A stretch of DNA of 64,000 nt. Source: Clostridia bacterium. Lineage in GTDB: Bacteria > Bacillota > Clostridia > Christensenellales > Christensenellaceae. The stretch spans positions 140,994 to 204,993 of the forward strand of contig JAFRTU010000015.1 in assembly GCA_017439085.1 (NCBI GenBank), in the 5' to 3' direction. Positions 26,085 to 35,416 of the stretch are shown here, one piece after another. Numbering within the stretch: the stretch's first letter is position 1; each line of letters starts with the position of its first letter. The notes under the pieces were generated by a model. It did not search any database and was not told where the DNA came from. It worked only from the letters and a program-made list of their open reading frames with translations. A program made the position numbers and the translations under genes.

Positions 26085-26867
26085 ATGGAGAACAGGAAAA
26101 CAGTCGGTCTGTCCCTCGGGGCAGGAGCCTCAAGAGGTTTTGCGCATATAGGTGTGCTTAAGACCTTCATAAAGCATGGGATACCGATAGACATCATAAC
26201 GGGGACCAGCATGGGAGCACTGGTGGCGGGCCTCTATGCCGCTGGAAACGACATAGGATATATAGAGGATCTGGCCAACAACATCTCCATGTCCAAGATA
26301 ATGGATTTTTCCATCAAGGACGGCGGCTTTCTGAAGGGAAAGAGAGCGGAGGAGCTTTTAAGGGCGATTACGGGAAACAAGAGCATAGAACAGCTGAAGA
26401 TCCCGTTCTCCTGTGCTGCAATAAGCCTCAGCACCGGGAAGGTCAGACATTTTGACAGGGGAGGGCTCTGCGAGGCCATAAGGGCAAGCATCTCGATGCC
26501 CGGCATATTCGCTCCGTACAGGATAGGAGATGATCTCTATATTGACGGAGGACCTGTCGCAAGACTGCCTTTCAAAAAGACTAGGGAGATGGGAGCTGAA
26601 GTCCTGATCGGAGTAGATGTGGCCTGGAGAGGACAGACAAGCAAGACATCGGATAATCCAAATCCGATATCAGTCCTTCAGTCTGCGATCAACTTTGCAG
26701 CGTGGGAGATAACACAGCTAGAGGAGCAGGAAGCAGACGTAATGATCACTCCTGACGTTTATGACATCAATCCCTTCTCACCGAAGGAATGTGAGAAATG
26801 CATAAGGATAGGAGAGGAGACTGCTGAAAAAGCGGTGGACAGGATAAAGGAGTTAATCAGAGGCTGA
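26085..26867 (+). CDS. Patatin-like phospholipase (YlbK type)
   Basis: 260-residue cytoplasmic serine hydrolase with a Ser-Asp dyad: oxyanion loop GAGASRGFAHIG, nucleophile elbow GTSMGA, and the Asp in YIDGGPVARLP. These single-domain patatins are thought to release fatty acids from lipids. The order coaD, patatin, tmcAL, yceD, rpmF matches the ylb region of Bacillus subtilis. It is convergent with tmcAL and their 3' ends overlap by 11 bases. Confidence 0.92.
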   Translation: MENRKTVGLSLGAGASRGFAHIGVLKTFIKHGIPIDIITGTSMGALVAGLYAAGNDIGYIEDLANNISMSKIMDFSIKDGGFLKGKRAEELLRAITGNKSIEQLKIPFSCAAISLSTGKVRHFDRGGLCEAIRASISMPGIFAPYRIGDDLYIDGGPVARLPFKKTREMGAEVLIGVDVAWRGQTSKTSDNPNPISVLQSAINFAAWEITQLEEQEADVMITPDVYDINPFSPKECEKCIRIGEETAEKAVDRIKELIRG

Positions 26868-28023
26868 TGAACTTCTCGGTCAGATCTCTTTTCGAAGGAG
26901 AGGGCTTTTTTAGAACAGAAGAATAGATATCGGAGGCTTCGGCCTCCTTTTTTATGAGCTCGTCTTCGAGCACGTCCTTTAGATTCGTATATACGGGGAA
27001 AACAGATCTTTCACTCAGAGTGGCCAGAAGAGGACTGCTCTCTTTTCTGATGCCGAGTACATGGATGAAGGGCCTTTCAAGCAGAAGATTCAGATACTCT
27101 TTTGTGATACCAAGCACATACTGGCATGCGATGCGTCTGATCCTTGAAAGAGAGAATCTCTTGGATTTCACCATCTCATACAAGTCTTCAAGCGTGGTGG
27201 CAGTCTTTGCTGCCTCATGGAAACGCCTGCCGATGCCTTCACCGGCTTCGGGAACGTCTTCCAGGGCTCTTGGGTCTTCGATCCTGAGCCTGTACATCAG
27301 AATGGAGAAGAACCTTTCAGGGTCCGGGAGCGTGTCTGTATCCAGGAGAGCCTGGGAGAACGGAACAAAAGATGATATGTCACGGGAGGTATACATCATG
27401 CGCCTTATCTCGAGACCTGAAGCGATTCCGCCATTTATATCACTGCCGTCGTGAGCATTATTTCTTACGATATTCTCCGGAACAATGCTGCTGTTCATGG
27501 CAAGAAGGCTCTTTATATATTCTGTTGCCAGGATGTTGTTTGGAAGAGAGAGAATGTCGCCTGATTCCTCTCCCAGAACTTCTCTCACGGCAAGATCCCT
27601 TGCTTTGGCATATGAGAGACCTGAAGAAAGGTTGTCCCTGAGCACGCTCCTAAAGAGGGGAGGCTCGTTAAGGAGAAAGCGGGAGATCGATATCAGCTTA
27701 TCGATATCCTTCTCCTCGGTACCGAAGGAGAGACGGTCTATTATACCCGTTCCGTTAAGGATTTTCACTGCTCCGTATGCAAAGGTGGCCGCAGTACTTA
27801 CCGAAAAACCCACCGGTAGAGAGATGACCATATCGGCTCCGTTCTCAAGGGCTATTCCGGCTCTCTTCCACTTGTCTAATATTGCCGGTTCACCTCTCTG
27901 GACGAAATTGCCGCTCATGATCACCACTACCCTGTCGGAACTGTCTTTCTTCAGCTGGGAAAGCTGATACAGATGTCCGTTATGGAAGGGATTATATTCG
28001 GCTATGACTGCGTATGTGCTCAT
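26857..28023 (-). CDS. tmcAL: tRNA(Met) cytidine acetate ligase
   Basis: Forms N4-acetylcytidine at the wobble base of elongator tRNA-Met using free acetate and ATP. The nucleotidyltransferase-fold start YAVIAEYNPFHNGHLYQL carries the HIGH-like motif, followed by VVIMSGNFVQRGEPA and DKWKRAG. Length 388 fits (Bacillus YlbM about 415). The start is the ATG at 28023 with AAAGGA just upstream; the longer frame to 28086 adds nonconserved residues. It is divergent from acetate kinase, and its probable target, tRNA-Met (CAT), is at 17885. Confidence 0.92.
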   Translation of the reverse strand: MSTYAVIAEYNPFHNGHLYQLSQLKKDSSDRVVVIMSGNFVQRGEPAILDKWKRAGIALENGADMVISLPVGFSVSTAATFAYGAVKILNGTGIIDRLSFGTEEKDIDKLISISRFLLNEPPLFRSVLRDNLSSGLSYAKARDLAVREVLGEESGDILSLPNNILATEYIKSLLAMNSSIVPENIVRNNAHDGSDINGGIASGLEIRRMMYTSRDISSFVPFSQALLDTDTLPDPERFFSILMYRLRIEDPRALEDVPEAGEGIGRRFHEAAKTATTLEDLYEMVKSKRFSLSRIRRIACQYVLGITKEYLNLLLERPFIHVLGIRKESSPLLATLSERSVFPVYTNLKDVLEDELIKKEAEASDIYSSVLKKPSPSKRDLTEKFISL

Positions 28024-28030
28024 AAAATCC

Positions 28031-28059
28031 TTTAAAAAATCCTTTGGATAAGATATAAT
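28031..28059 (+). promoter_or_regulatory. Possible promoter of ackA
   Basis: TTTAAA (28031-28036), 17-bp spacer, TATAAT (28054-28059). The -35 is weak. The transcript would begin near 28066. Confidence 0.45.
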
Positions 28060-28063
28060 TAAT

Positions 28064-28092
28064 TGGCAATTTTTATTATACATCAATTGCCA
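28064..28092. promoter_or_regulatory. Inverted repeat in the tmcAL-ackA divergent region
   Basis: 8-base arms TGGCAATT (28064-28071) and AATTGCCA (28085-28092) separated by 13 bases, at the expected transcript start of ackA. It may be an operator or a leader hairpin. Confidence 0.4.
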
Positions 28093-28133
28093 GCTTATAT
28101 TTTAAAGATTAGATTATCGGAGGAAAATCAGTA

Positions 28134-29321
28134 ATGACCTACATCTTAGTCATTAACGCAGGCAGCTCTTCCATCAAGTATCAGCTTATTGATATGGACA
28201 ATGAGGAAGTAAAAGCAAAGGGACTTGTAGAAAGAATCGGTATTGAAGGTGCACAGCTTACCCATACCACAACAGGCAAGGATAAGATCATCGTAAAGAA
28301 GGCAATGGCTGACCACGGCGTAGCAATGCAGGAAGTTATCAAAGCCCTTACTGATGAAGAATTAGGTGCAGTCAAGTCAATGGATGAGATCCAGGCAGTC
28401 GGACACAGAGTGCTCCATGGCGGAGAGAAGTTCACCCAGCCTTCACTCGTCGACGAGAACGTGCTTGACGGTATCAGAGAGTATATCGAGCTCGGACCTC
28501 TTCACAACCCGGCAAACATAAAGGGAATAGAGACATGCATGGCACTCATGCCCGGCATCCCGAACGTTGCAGTATTCGATACTGCTTTCCATCAGACGAT
28601 GCCAGACTATGCATATCTTTACGGAATCCCCTATGATGCATACAAGGATCACAAGATCCGTAAATACGGATTCCACGGAACATCCCACAGATACATCACG
28701 ATGCAGATCGAGAAGAAACTCGGAAGGAAAGATCTCAGGATCATCACCTGCCATCTCGGAAACGGTTCCAGCCTTGCAGCAGTCAAGGATGGAAAATGCA
28801 TCGACACCACGATGGGACTTACCCCTCTTGAAGGTCTCATAATGGGAACACGTTCGGGAGACATCGATCCTACCGCAGTCACATACATCATGAAGAAGTA
28901 CGACATGACGGCAGAAGAAGTCGTGAGCTTCCTCAACAAGAAGAGCGGTGTTCTCGGTATCTCCGGAGTCTCTTCAGACTTCCGTGACCTCGAGGCCGCA
29001 GCAAATGAAGGAAATGAGAAGGCACAGCTGGCTCTCAACATGTTCATCTACAGGATCAAGAAGTACATCGGTGCTTTCGCAGCAGCTCTCGGCGGAGTTG
29101 ACGTCATAGCATTTGCCGGCGGAATCGGCGAGAACGACGGCTATATCAGGTCCGAGTGCCTTAAGGGTCTTGATTTCCTTAACGTCTCCATCGACGATGA
29201 GGCAAACAAGGGCAGGGGAGAGCTGGACATCACCGGAGCTGACAGCAAGGTGAAGGTGCTCGTCATTCCTACCAACGAAGAGCTCATGATAGCCCGCGAG
29301 ACAAAGGCTCTGGCCCTCTAA
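28134..29321 (+). CDS. ackA: Acetate kinase
   Basis: Interconverts acetyl phosphate + ADP and acetate + ATP, the ATP-yielding end of acetate fermentation. 395 residues with LVINAGSSSIKYQL, GHRVLHGGEKF, FDTAFHQTMP, KYGFHGTSHRY (catalytic His) and GLTPLEGLIMGTRSGDIDP. SD GGAGG precedes the ATG. No phosphotransacetylase gene is adjacent; yceD and rpmF follow. It lies beside tmcAL, which consumes acetate. Confidence 0.97.
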   Translation: MTYILVINAGSSSIKYQLIDMDNEEVKAKGLVERIGIEGAQLTHTTTGKDKIIVKKAMADHGVAMQEVIKALTDEELGAVKSMDEIQAVGHRVLHGGEKFTQPSLVDENVLDGIREYIELGPLHNPANIKGIETCMALMPGIPNVAVFDTAFHQTMPDYAYLYGIPYDAYKDHKIRKYGFHGTSHRYITMQIEKKLGRKDLRIITCHLGNGSSLAAVKDGKCIDTTMGLTPLEGLIMGTRSGDIDPTAVTYIMKKYDMTAEEVVSFLNKKSGVLGISGVSSDFRDLEAAANEGNEKAQLALNMFIYRIKKYIGAFAAALGGVDVIAFAGGIGENDGYIRSECLKGLDFLNVSIDDEANKGRGELDITGADSKVKVLVIPTNEELMIARETKALAL

Positions 29322-29383
29322 TTTACAGGTTGACAGGGGAAAAGTGCGCTAATATAATATTATAGCTAGGATTGAGGACTACT

Positions 29384-29869
29384 ATGCAGTTAGATGCAAA
29401 GACAGTACTTGATAATCCCGGAAAGAGATTTGGGTTTCTCATCACCGGGATACCGGTCTCAGATGAATTTCCCTATGAGTTCAGGTTCACGAAGGACGTG
29501 AAGGCAGAGGGAGAATACTGGTCCGAGGACGAAAAGATATTCGTATCCATGCATATAGAGTTTTCCCTGGAGGAGACGTGTGCGAAATGCCTGAAACCTC
29601 TGGAATACAGCTCAGTGACGGAAAGCGAAGTGGTCTTTTCCCAGTCGGATGAAGATGAAGAGTATTACCTGACGGACGGAATGACTGTTATGCTCGATAA
29701 GGCAGTATTGGATGAGATCTCGTTGAATCAGCCCATGCAGTATCTCTGCAAGGAGGATTGTAAGGGACTGTGTCCCATCTGCGGACAGGATCTGAATGAA
29801 GGAACGTGTGATTGCGACACTTCTTTATCAAGGATCAACCCATTTGAAAAGTTAAAAGACTTGTTTTAA
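29384..29869 (+). CDS. YceD/DUF177 family protein
   Basis: Small protein linked to 23S rRNA accumulation in bacteria and plants and almost always encoded before rpmF, as here. 161 residues from ATG 29384 (GAGG 6 bases upstream). A conserved CAKCLKPLE motif lies mid-protein, and the C-terminus has CKEDCKGLCPICGQDLNEG, a zinc-ribbon-like Cys set typical of the Firmicute form. The rpmF start follows 20 bases later. Confidence 0.9.
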   Translation: MQLDAKTVLDNPGKRFGFLITGIPVSDEFPYEFRFTKDVKAEGEYWSEDEKIFVSMHIEFSLEETCAKCLKPLEYSSVTESEVVFSQSDEDEEYYLTDGMTVMLDKAVLDEISLNQPMQYLCKEDCKGLCPICGQDLNEGTCDCDTSLSRINPFEKLKDLF

Positions 29870-29889
29870 TCGTAAGGAGGTGTGTGGTA

Positions 29890-30066
29890 ATGGCAGTACC
29901 AAGCAGAATTACTTCAAAAGCAAAGGCACGTATGAGGAAGGCGCATATCAAGCTTTCTTCCCCGAATCTCGTAGAGTGCCCTCAGTGTCATGAACCGATG
30001 CTTGCTCACAGAGTATGCAAGAACTGCGGTTATTATGGCGGCAAGGCGATCGTAGAGAAAAAGTGA
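29890..30066 (+). CDS. rpmF: 50S ribosomal protein L32
   Basis: 58-residue ribosomal protein of the zinc-binding (C+) type: CPQCHEPMLAHRVCKNCG. Start MAVPSRITSKAKARMRKAH is typical. ATG 29890 has AAGGAGG 9 bases upstream; the in-frame GTG at 29884 is too close to the SD. Confidence 0.97.
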   Translation: MAVPSRITSKAKARMRKAHIKLSSPNLVECPQCHEPMLAHRVCKNCGYYGGKAIVEKK

Positions 30067-30081
30067 TCATTGATTAACGTG

Positions 30082-30112
30082 TACAGGCATCTCCAGGGAT
30101 GCCTGTATTTTT
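30082..30112 (+). terminator. Terminator after rpmF
   Basis: A 10-bp stem (30082-30091 with 30098-30107), 6-base loop, then T5. Confidence 0.85.
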
Positions 30113-30130
30113 GTGCCTTGAGGAACATAG

Positions 30131-30162
30131 AAAAAGGCCTTTCCGTAAATGCGGAAAGGCCT
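30131..30162 (-). terminator. Terminator of the dCMP deaminase gene
   Basis: An 11-bp perfect stem (30135-30145 with 30152-30162), followed on the - strand by five Us. Confidence 0.8.
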
Positions 30163-30180
30163 GAGTAAAAAACGATCTGT

Positions 30181-30642
30181 TTACAGAGCCGGATCTTCAG
30201 TATATCTCTCGACTGATATATCCGTTTCATCGAGGAGCCTCTGGGAGAAGTCATCGGGATACGAGTTCCTGTATACTATCCTCTTGATGCCGCTGTTGAT
30301 TATCATCTTGGCACAGATGACACAGGGGAAGTGAGTCACGTATATGGTGGCTCCTTCTATGGAAACGCCCATCTTAGCAGCCTGAATAATGGCGTTCTGC
30401 TCGGCGTGTATCGCATAGCAGAGCTCGTGCCTGGTCCCGGATTCTATGCCGAGCTTTATCCTCATGCATTCGCCTCTGTCAACGCAGCTCTTGAGGCCTG
30501 CAGGAGCGCCGTTGTAACCGGTGGTGAGTATCCTCTTGTTCTTGACGATGACTGCGCCGACATGCCTGTTTTCCTTGTAGCAGCTGGACCACTGTCCGAT
30601 GGTATCGGCCAGGTCGATGAACCTCTTATCCCATTTATCCAT
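30181..30642 (-). CDS. Deoxycytidylate (dCMP) deaminase, ComEB-like
   Basis: Zinc enzyme converting dCMP to dUMP, a precursor of dTMP. 153 residues from ATG 30642, which has GAGG 8 bases upstream; the ATG at 30660 lacks an SD. Zinc and catalytic motifs are HAEQNAI and PCVICAKMI, with NRHVGAVIVKN and GYNGAPAG upstream. A single gene with its own terminator, facing away from RNase J. Confidence 0.92.
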   Translation of the reverse strand: MDKWDKRFIDLADTIGQWSSCYKENRHVGAVIVKNKRILTTGYNGAPAGLKSCVDRGECMRIKLGIESGTRHELCYAIHAEQNAIIQAAKMGVSIEGATIYVTHFPCVICAKMIINSGIKRIVYRNSYPDDFSQRLLDETDISVERYTEDPAL

Positions 30643-30769
30643 AGTAAAAGCCTCTTCCATGATTTTTATCTACAATATCACGAACGGATTCCGAATTCAA
30701 TCGGGAAGGGAAGGACCTTGTATACAAATTATTTACACTTGGCCGGGAATTTGGTAACCGTGTTCCGTT

Positions 30770-30775
30770 TATAAT
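30770..30775 (+). promoter_or_regulatory. -10 element of the RNase J operon
   Basis: TATAAT at 30770-30775, no strong -35. The start of transcription near 30782 would lie downstream of the ATG at 30780, favouring the TTG start at 30801. Confidence 0.45.
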
Positions 30776-30800
30776 AACAATGAGAAAAAAGGAGTATGAA

Positions 30801-32495
30801 TTGAACAGAAATAACAGAAACAAAACAAGAAAAGGCAGGAAGGAACTGCCGCTCAGGATAATCCCCCTCGGAGGAGCGGGAGAGATAGGAAAGAACATGA
30901 CCGTCATCGAGTATGGTGATGACATGATAGTAATAGACATGGGACTCATGTTCCCTGAGAACGGGATGCCGGGCATAGATTACCTGATCCCGGACACCAG
31001 ATATCTGGACGAGAACAGGGATAAGCTGAGGGCCTTCTTCATAACCCACGGCCATGAGGACCACATTGGAGCATCCCCTTATGTACTGGCAAAATACGAT
31101 GTGCCGGTATATGCCACCAGGCTCACGAACGCTCTCATAAGCATAAAGCTCCAGGAGCATATGGTGGAGGGAGCAGACTTAAGGGACATAAAGGAAGGCG
31201 ACAGGATAAACGCCGGACCCTTTGAGGTCGAAGCATTAAGAGTATCTCACAGTATAGACGATGCAGTGGCTTTTGCCATACACACTCCCGTGGGAACGAT
31301 CGTCCATACAGGGGACTTCAAGATAGATTTCACGCCGACGGACGGAAAGAGAGCAGACCTCGAGAGATTCTCGGAACTTGGAAAACAGGGCGTGCTGGCA
31401 CTGCTGTCCGACAGCACGAATGCCGAGCATGAGGGATATACCATCTCGGAGAAAAAGGTAGGAGAGGCCCTTGAGAGATATTTCACCGAGGCAAAGGGAA
31501 GGGTGATTGTCGCCACGTTCGCCTCCAACATACACCGTCTGCAGCAGATAATAGATATCTGCAAAAAGCACGGAAGGAAGATCTGCTTTACGGGCAGGAG
31601 CATAATAAAGGTCACGACGGTGGCTAAGGAGCTCGGATACCTCAGCATACCGGACAAGATGGTGATAGAAGAGGATAGGCTCCAAGACTACAGGAGCAGC
31701 AAGGTAACCATTGTCGCTACAGGAAGCCAGGGCGAGCCCATGAGCGGCCTTTACAGGATGGCCATGGGAGAGCACCGTAGCATATCCATAACCCCGAAGG
31801 ATCTCGTGATATTATCCTCCTCATCGATACCCGGAAACGAGAAGAACATCGCCCATGTGATAAACCTTCTTTACAGGAGCGGAGCAAAGGTAATAAACAG
31901 CGAGATAGCTCAGGTACATGTTTCAGGGCATGCCATGAAGGAAGAACTGAAACTGATGCTTGCCATGGTGAAACCGAAGTTCTTCATTCCGGTGCACGGG
32001 GAAGAAAAACATCTGTATGCACATGCCAAGCTGGCTGAGGAGATGGACGTGCCATCGTCCAATATACTGCTTCCGAAGATCGGAGCCCCCTGCGAGATAA
32101 TGAAGGGTAAATTAACCTATGGCGCAACGGTGGATTCAGGATTTATAATGATAGATGGACTTGGCGTGGGAGACGTCGGTGCAAGGGTCTTAAGGGAGAG
32201 ACAGGCACTGATGGAGAACGGAGTCTTCATAGCCGTCATCCCGATCATGAGATCCCAGAGGACGCTCTTTGCGGAGCCGGAGCTCACTCAGAAGGGCTTC
32301 ATATTCGTAAAGGAGGCCGAGGACATCATGAAAGAGGCCAGGAAGATAGTCATAAAGGCAGTGGAAGACAGTTCCTCCCTCAGGAACTTCAGCTATGCCA
32401 ACATAAAGAACAGAGTAAAGAACGACCTGTCGGATTTCTTCCGAGAGAAGATAAAGAGGGATCCGATAATAGTGCCGATCATAATAGAAGTATAA
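30801..32495 (+). CDS. rnj: Ribonuclease J
   Basis: Metallo-beta-lactamase-fold 5'-3' exo- and endoribonuclease of mRNA decay and rRNA maturation. 564 residues from TTG 30801, which has AAAAGGAG 6 bases upstream; ATG 30780 lacks an SD and sits at the predicted transcript start. Motifs are LGGAGEIGKNM, the zinc motif THGHEDHIG, VHTGDFKID, the beta-CASP region, and HVSGHA. A basic N-terminal tail (NRNNRNKTRKGRKE) precedes the fold. It heads a + strand run with a YlbF-family gene and mltG. Confidence 0.93.
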   Translation: MNRNNRNKTRKGRKELPLRIIPLGGAGEIGKNMTVIEYGDDMIVIDMGLMFPENGMPGIDYLIPDTRYLDENRDKLRAFFITHGHEDHIGASPYVLAKYDVPVYATRLTNALISIKLQEHMVEGADLRDIKEGDRINAGPFEVEALRVSHSIDDAVAFAIHTPVGTIVHTGDFKIDFTPTDGKRADLERFSELGKQGVLALLSDSTNAEHEGYTISEKKVGEALERYFTEAKGRVIVATFASNIHRLQQIIDICKKHGRKICFTGRSIIKVTTVAKELGYLSIPDKMVIEEDRLQDYRSSKVTIVATGSQGEPMSGLYRMAMGEHRSISITPKDLVILSSSSIPGNEKNIAHVINLLYRSGAKVINSEIAQVHVSGHAMKEELKLMLAMVKPKFFIPVHGEEKHLYAHAKLAEEMDVPSSNILLPKIGAPCEIMKGKLTYGATVDSGFIMIDGLGVGDVGARVLRERQALMENGVFIAVIPIMRSQRTLFAEPELTQKGFIFVKEAEDIMKEARKIVIKAVEDSSSLRNFSYANIKNRVKNDLSDFFREKIKRDPIIVPIIIEV

Positions 32496-32506
32496 GGAGA
32501 ACTGAT

Positions 32507-32854
32507 ATGTATATCTATGACAGAGCTAACCTGCTTGCACAGGATATAAAGGAGAGCCCTGAGTTCAAGGAATACAAGGAACTCAAGGATGAAGTCTTTG
32601 CGGATGAGACCACGAAGAACCTGATCAAACAGTTCAAGAAGGCACAATTCGAGGCACAGGGAGCCTATATGGCCGGGCAGGAGCCTTCAAAGGAACTCAT
32701 GGACCAGATCCAGAAGATAGGCCAGGTGCTCCAGCTGAATGAAAAGGTGACGAGGTACTTCGGAGCAGAGTACAAGCTCCACACTATAGTCAGCGATATA
32801 TATAAGATAATAGGGGACGCCTTTGAACTCGATACCGGGTTCATGGAAGACTGA
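32507..32854 (+). CDS. YlbF/YmcA (DUF964) family protein
   Basis: 115-residue helical protein, MYIYDRANLLAQDIKESPEFKEY, of the YlbF/YmcA family. In Bacillus subtilis these form the Y-complex with YaaT and steer RNase Y during mRNA maturation. Here it lies 11 bases after RNase J with a good SD (AAGGAG), which supports a role in RNA processing. Cytoplasmic, no cofactors visible. Confidence 0.88.
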   Translation: MYIYDRANLLAQDIKESPEFKEYKELKDEVFADETTKNLIKQFKKAQFEAQGAYMAGQEPSKELMDQIQKIGQVLQLNEKVTRYFGAEYKLHTIVSDIYKIIGDAFELDTGFMED

Positions 32855-32871
32855 TTAGCGAGGATCCTTTA

Positions 32872-34167
32872 ATGGCAGATGAGAACAATAAGAAAAGAGA
32901 GATAGAGGCTGTGGAATACACGGCCAAGAAGACTGGGAAATATGACATCGAGAAGAACGATGCCATAAAGACCAGAGCTCTTAAGGAAGAAGAGATAAGG
33001 AAGGTAAAGGAAGAGGCGATGAAACCGAAAAAGAGGTGGCCAAGGTCATTTGACGCTACCTGGTCGGGCCTTGCCCTCAACCTCTTAAGGAATCTCGTCA
33101 TAGTCGCACTTGCGGTAGTGATAGTCTACTTCATAGGCATAAAGGCCTATAAGTATGTGTATTCCCATTACGTTGAACCCATGGATCCCGAGAGCACCGA
33201 GCAGATAGAGGTGGTCATAAAGAAGTCCGAGAGCCTTAAATCCATATCCAAGAAGCTGGAGGAGGCCGGTATCATCAGGAGCGCAACGGTATTCAAATAC
33301 TATGTGGACTTTTCCGACATGAGCTCTAAGCTCCTTGCAGGTAAGTTCAAGCTGTCACCGAGCATGACCTATGATGACATAATAAACGTACTCAAGCGTC
33401 CTTCTGCTGCCCAGACCTCCACCAGGGTCACGCTCATAGAAGGCATAACCATAAAGGAAATGGAGGATAAGCTGCTCCAGGAAGCAGTGCTTGAAAGCAC
33501 GGTTAACATGGATTCCAGGACGATGCTCGGAGAAAGATATTACGCTGACTACTGGTTCATCAAGGAAGCCATGGACAGGGACAGGGCAAACACGCATCAC
33601 AGGACATATATGCTCGAGGGATATATGTTCCCCGACACATATGATTTCTACATCTCCTCGGATACCGATGTGGCAGTGAAGAAGATGCTGAACAGGTTCA
33701 AGGAGATATATACGGAAGAATACCGCAAGCGTGCGGAAGAGATCGGCATGACTACCGATGAGGTCGTCATACTCGCATCGATAATAGAAAAAGAAGCAGG
33801 AAAGCTGGAGGATTTCCCGAAGGTATCCGCATGCTTCCATAACAGACTTACAAAGGGCATGAAGCTCCAGTCGGACGCCACACTGGCATACGCGATGCCC
33901 GAGAAGAAATTCTCCTGGACGAGTGAGGAACTGAAGACCGATACCCCATACAACACATATCTGTATGACGGACTCCCGGTGGGCCCGATCTGCAACCCTG
34001 GAAAGGCTGCCATAGAGGCTGCCCTTTATCCGGATCAGGATATGATAAAGGAAGGATATCTGTACTTCGTCGCTGCAAACCTTGAAGAGGGCGAGATACT
34101 GTATGCGAAGACATATGAGGAGCACCTCAAGAACGTCGAATACGCTAAACAGTTCTGGCCGAGCTGA
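32872..34167 (+). CDS. mltG: Endolytic murein transglycosylase MltG
   Basis: Membrane-anchored lytic transglycosylase that cuts nascent glycan strands. 431 residues: a charged cytoplasmic tail, one membrane helix at about 67-90 (LLRNLVIVALAVVIVYFIG), a LysM-like segment (IEVVIKKSESLKSISKKLEEAG) and the YceG catalytic domain with the active Glu in ASIIEKEAGK, followed by FHNRLTKGMKLQSDATLAYA. mltG next to a U32 gene matches yrrL-yrrN/O of Bacillus. Confidence 0.93.
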   Translation: MADENNKKREIEAVEYTAKKTGKYDIEKNDAIKTRALKEEEIRKVKEEAMKPKKRWPRSFDATWSGLALNLLRNLVIVALAVVIVYFIGIKAYKYVYSHYVEPMDPESTEQIEVVIKKSESLKSISKKLEEAGIIRSATVFKYYVDFSDMSSKLLAGKFKLSPSMTYDDIINVLKRPSAAQTSTRVTLIEGITIKEMEDKLLQEAVLESTVNMDSRTMLGERYYADYWFIKEAMDRDRANTHHRTYMLEGYMFPDTYDFYISSDTDVAVKKMLNRFKEIYTEEYRKRAEEIGMTTDEVVILASIIEKEAGKLEDFPKVSACFHNRLTKGMKLQSDATLAYAMPEKKFSWTSEELKTDTPYNTYLYDGLPVGPICNPGKAAIEAALYPDQDMIKEGYLYFVAANLEEGEILYAKTYEEHLKNVEYAKQFWPS

Positions 34168-34182
34168 TGATCATCTGACCAT

Positions 34183-35415
34183 ATGAAAAAAGTTGAACTG
34201 CTTGCCCCTGCCGGAAATATGGAGTGCTTTGAGACAGCACTGAGATTCGGAGCGGACGCCATATATCTTGCAGGGAAGAAGTTCGGTCTAAGAGCATTTG
34301 CCGACAACTTTACCGAAGAGGACATCGTGAACGTGGTGAAAAGGGCTCACGAGCTGGGAAAGAAGGTCTATGTGACAGTCAATTCCCTTATGCACAACGA
34401 TCAGCTGGACTCTCTGCCGGGATACATCCGTTTTCTCAAGGAAGCGGGAGTGGACGCGGCGATAGTGTCGGATCCTGCAGTGATAATGCTATGCAGGGAG
34501 ATCGGACTTGAACTGCATATAAGTACACAGATGAGCACTATGAATTACAGTAGTGCTCATTTCTGGTATAACAACGGAGCTAAGAGAGTAGTACTCGGAC
34601 GCGAGGCTTCCCTTGATGAGATAAAGGAGATAATAAGGAACATCCCCAAGGATCTCGAGATAGAGACCTTTGTACACGGGGCCATGTGCGTTGCCTATTC
34701 AGGAAGATGTTTCCTCTCCGCAGTGTTGACCGGAAGGAGCGGCAATGAAGGTTCGTGTGCTCAGCCCTGCAGATGGAAATATGCCCTCTACGAGCGTCAG
34801 GACCATCCGGGCGAATATTTCCCGATAGAGCAGGAGGGACACGAGAGCTTCATACTGAATTCAAAGGACATGATGCTCCTCGACCACCTTCCGGAGCTCA
34901 TAGAATCCGGCATCGCATCCTTCAAGGTTGAAGGCAGGATGAAATCCATATACTACGTCGCTACAGTGGTCAACTCCTACAGGAGGGCCATAGACGAATA
35001 CTATAAGGATCCGGCAAACTATCATCTGGATGAGAGGCTTCTTACCGATGTGAAGGACTCCGCTACCAGAGGTTTCACTACTGGCTTTTATTTCGATCAT
35101 GGGGACGATTCCCTGGATAATGAAAGGGCAAGGATAGAGAGGAACTTCCTGTTCTGCGGAATAGTGACCGAGGAGAGGGACAGTGAGGGATATGTCACCG
35201 TGGAACAGAGAAACAAGTTCTGCATAGGTGATACACTGAACATACTCGCTCCCGACGACCTCTATGGTGAGGAATTCACGGTCACTTCCATAAAGGACAT
35301 GGAGGGACTCGACAGAGAGAGCGCACCGCATCCGCAGGAAAAGGTGAAACTGTATTGTCCTTTTGAGATAAAGAAGGACACTCTTTTAAGGATCAGACTC
35401 AAAAAGGAGGAATGA
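34183..35415 (+). CDS. U32 family protein, probable tRNA 5-hydroxyuridine synthesis (TrhP) enzyme
   Basis: U32 proteins were once called collagenase-like peptidases. RlhA and TrhP members act in prephenate-dependent hydroxylation of rRNA or tRNA wobble uridine. The 410-residue protein shows ELLAPAGNMECFETALRFGADA, HISTQMSTMNYSSA, the family signature ETFVHGAMCVAYSGRCFLS and Cys-rich GSCAQPCRWKY (iron-sulfur ligands). Its length fits the longer TrhP2-like form (Bacillus YrrO). The short partner and the TrmR-like methyltransferase found in Bacillus are absent here. The sirtuin gene begins 1 base after its stop. Confidence 0.87.
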   Translation: MKKVELLAPAGNMECFETALRFGADAIYLAGKKFGLRAFADNFTEEDIVNVVKRAHELGKKVYVTVNSLMHNDQLDSLPGYIRFLKEAGVDAAIVSDPAVIMLCREIGLELHISTQMSTMNYSSAHFWYNNGAKRVVLGREASLDEIKEIIRNIPKDLEIETFVHGAMCVAYSGRCFLSAVLTGRSGNEGSCAQPCRWKYALYERQDHPGEYFPIEQEGHESFILNSKDMMLLDHLPELIESGIASFKVEGRMKSIYYVATVVNSYRRAIDEYYKDPANYHLDERLLTDVKDSATRGFTTGFYFDHGDDSLDNERARIERNFLFCGIVTEERDSEGYVTVEQRNKFCIGDTLNILAPDDLYGEEFTVTSIKDMEGLDRESAPHPQEKVKLYCPFEIKKDTLLRIRLKKEE

Positions 35416-35416
35416 C

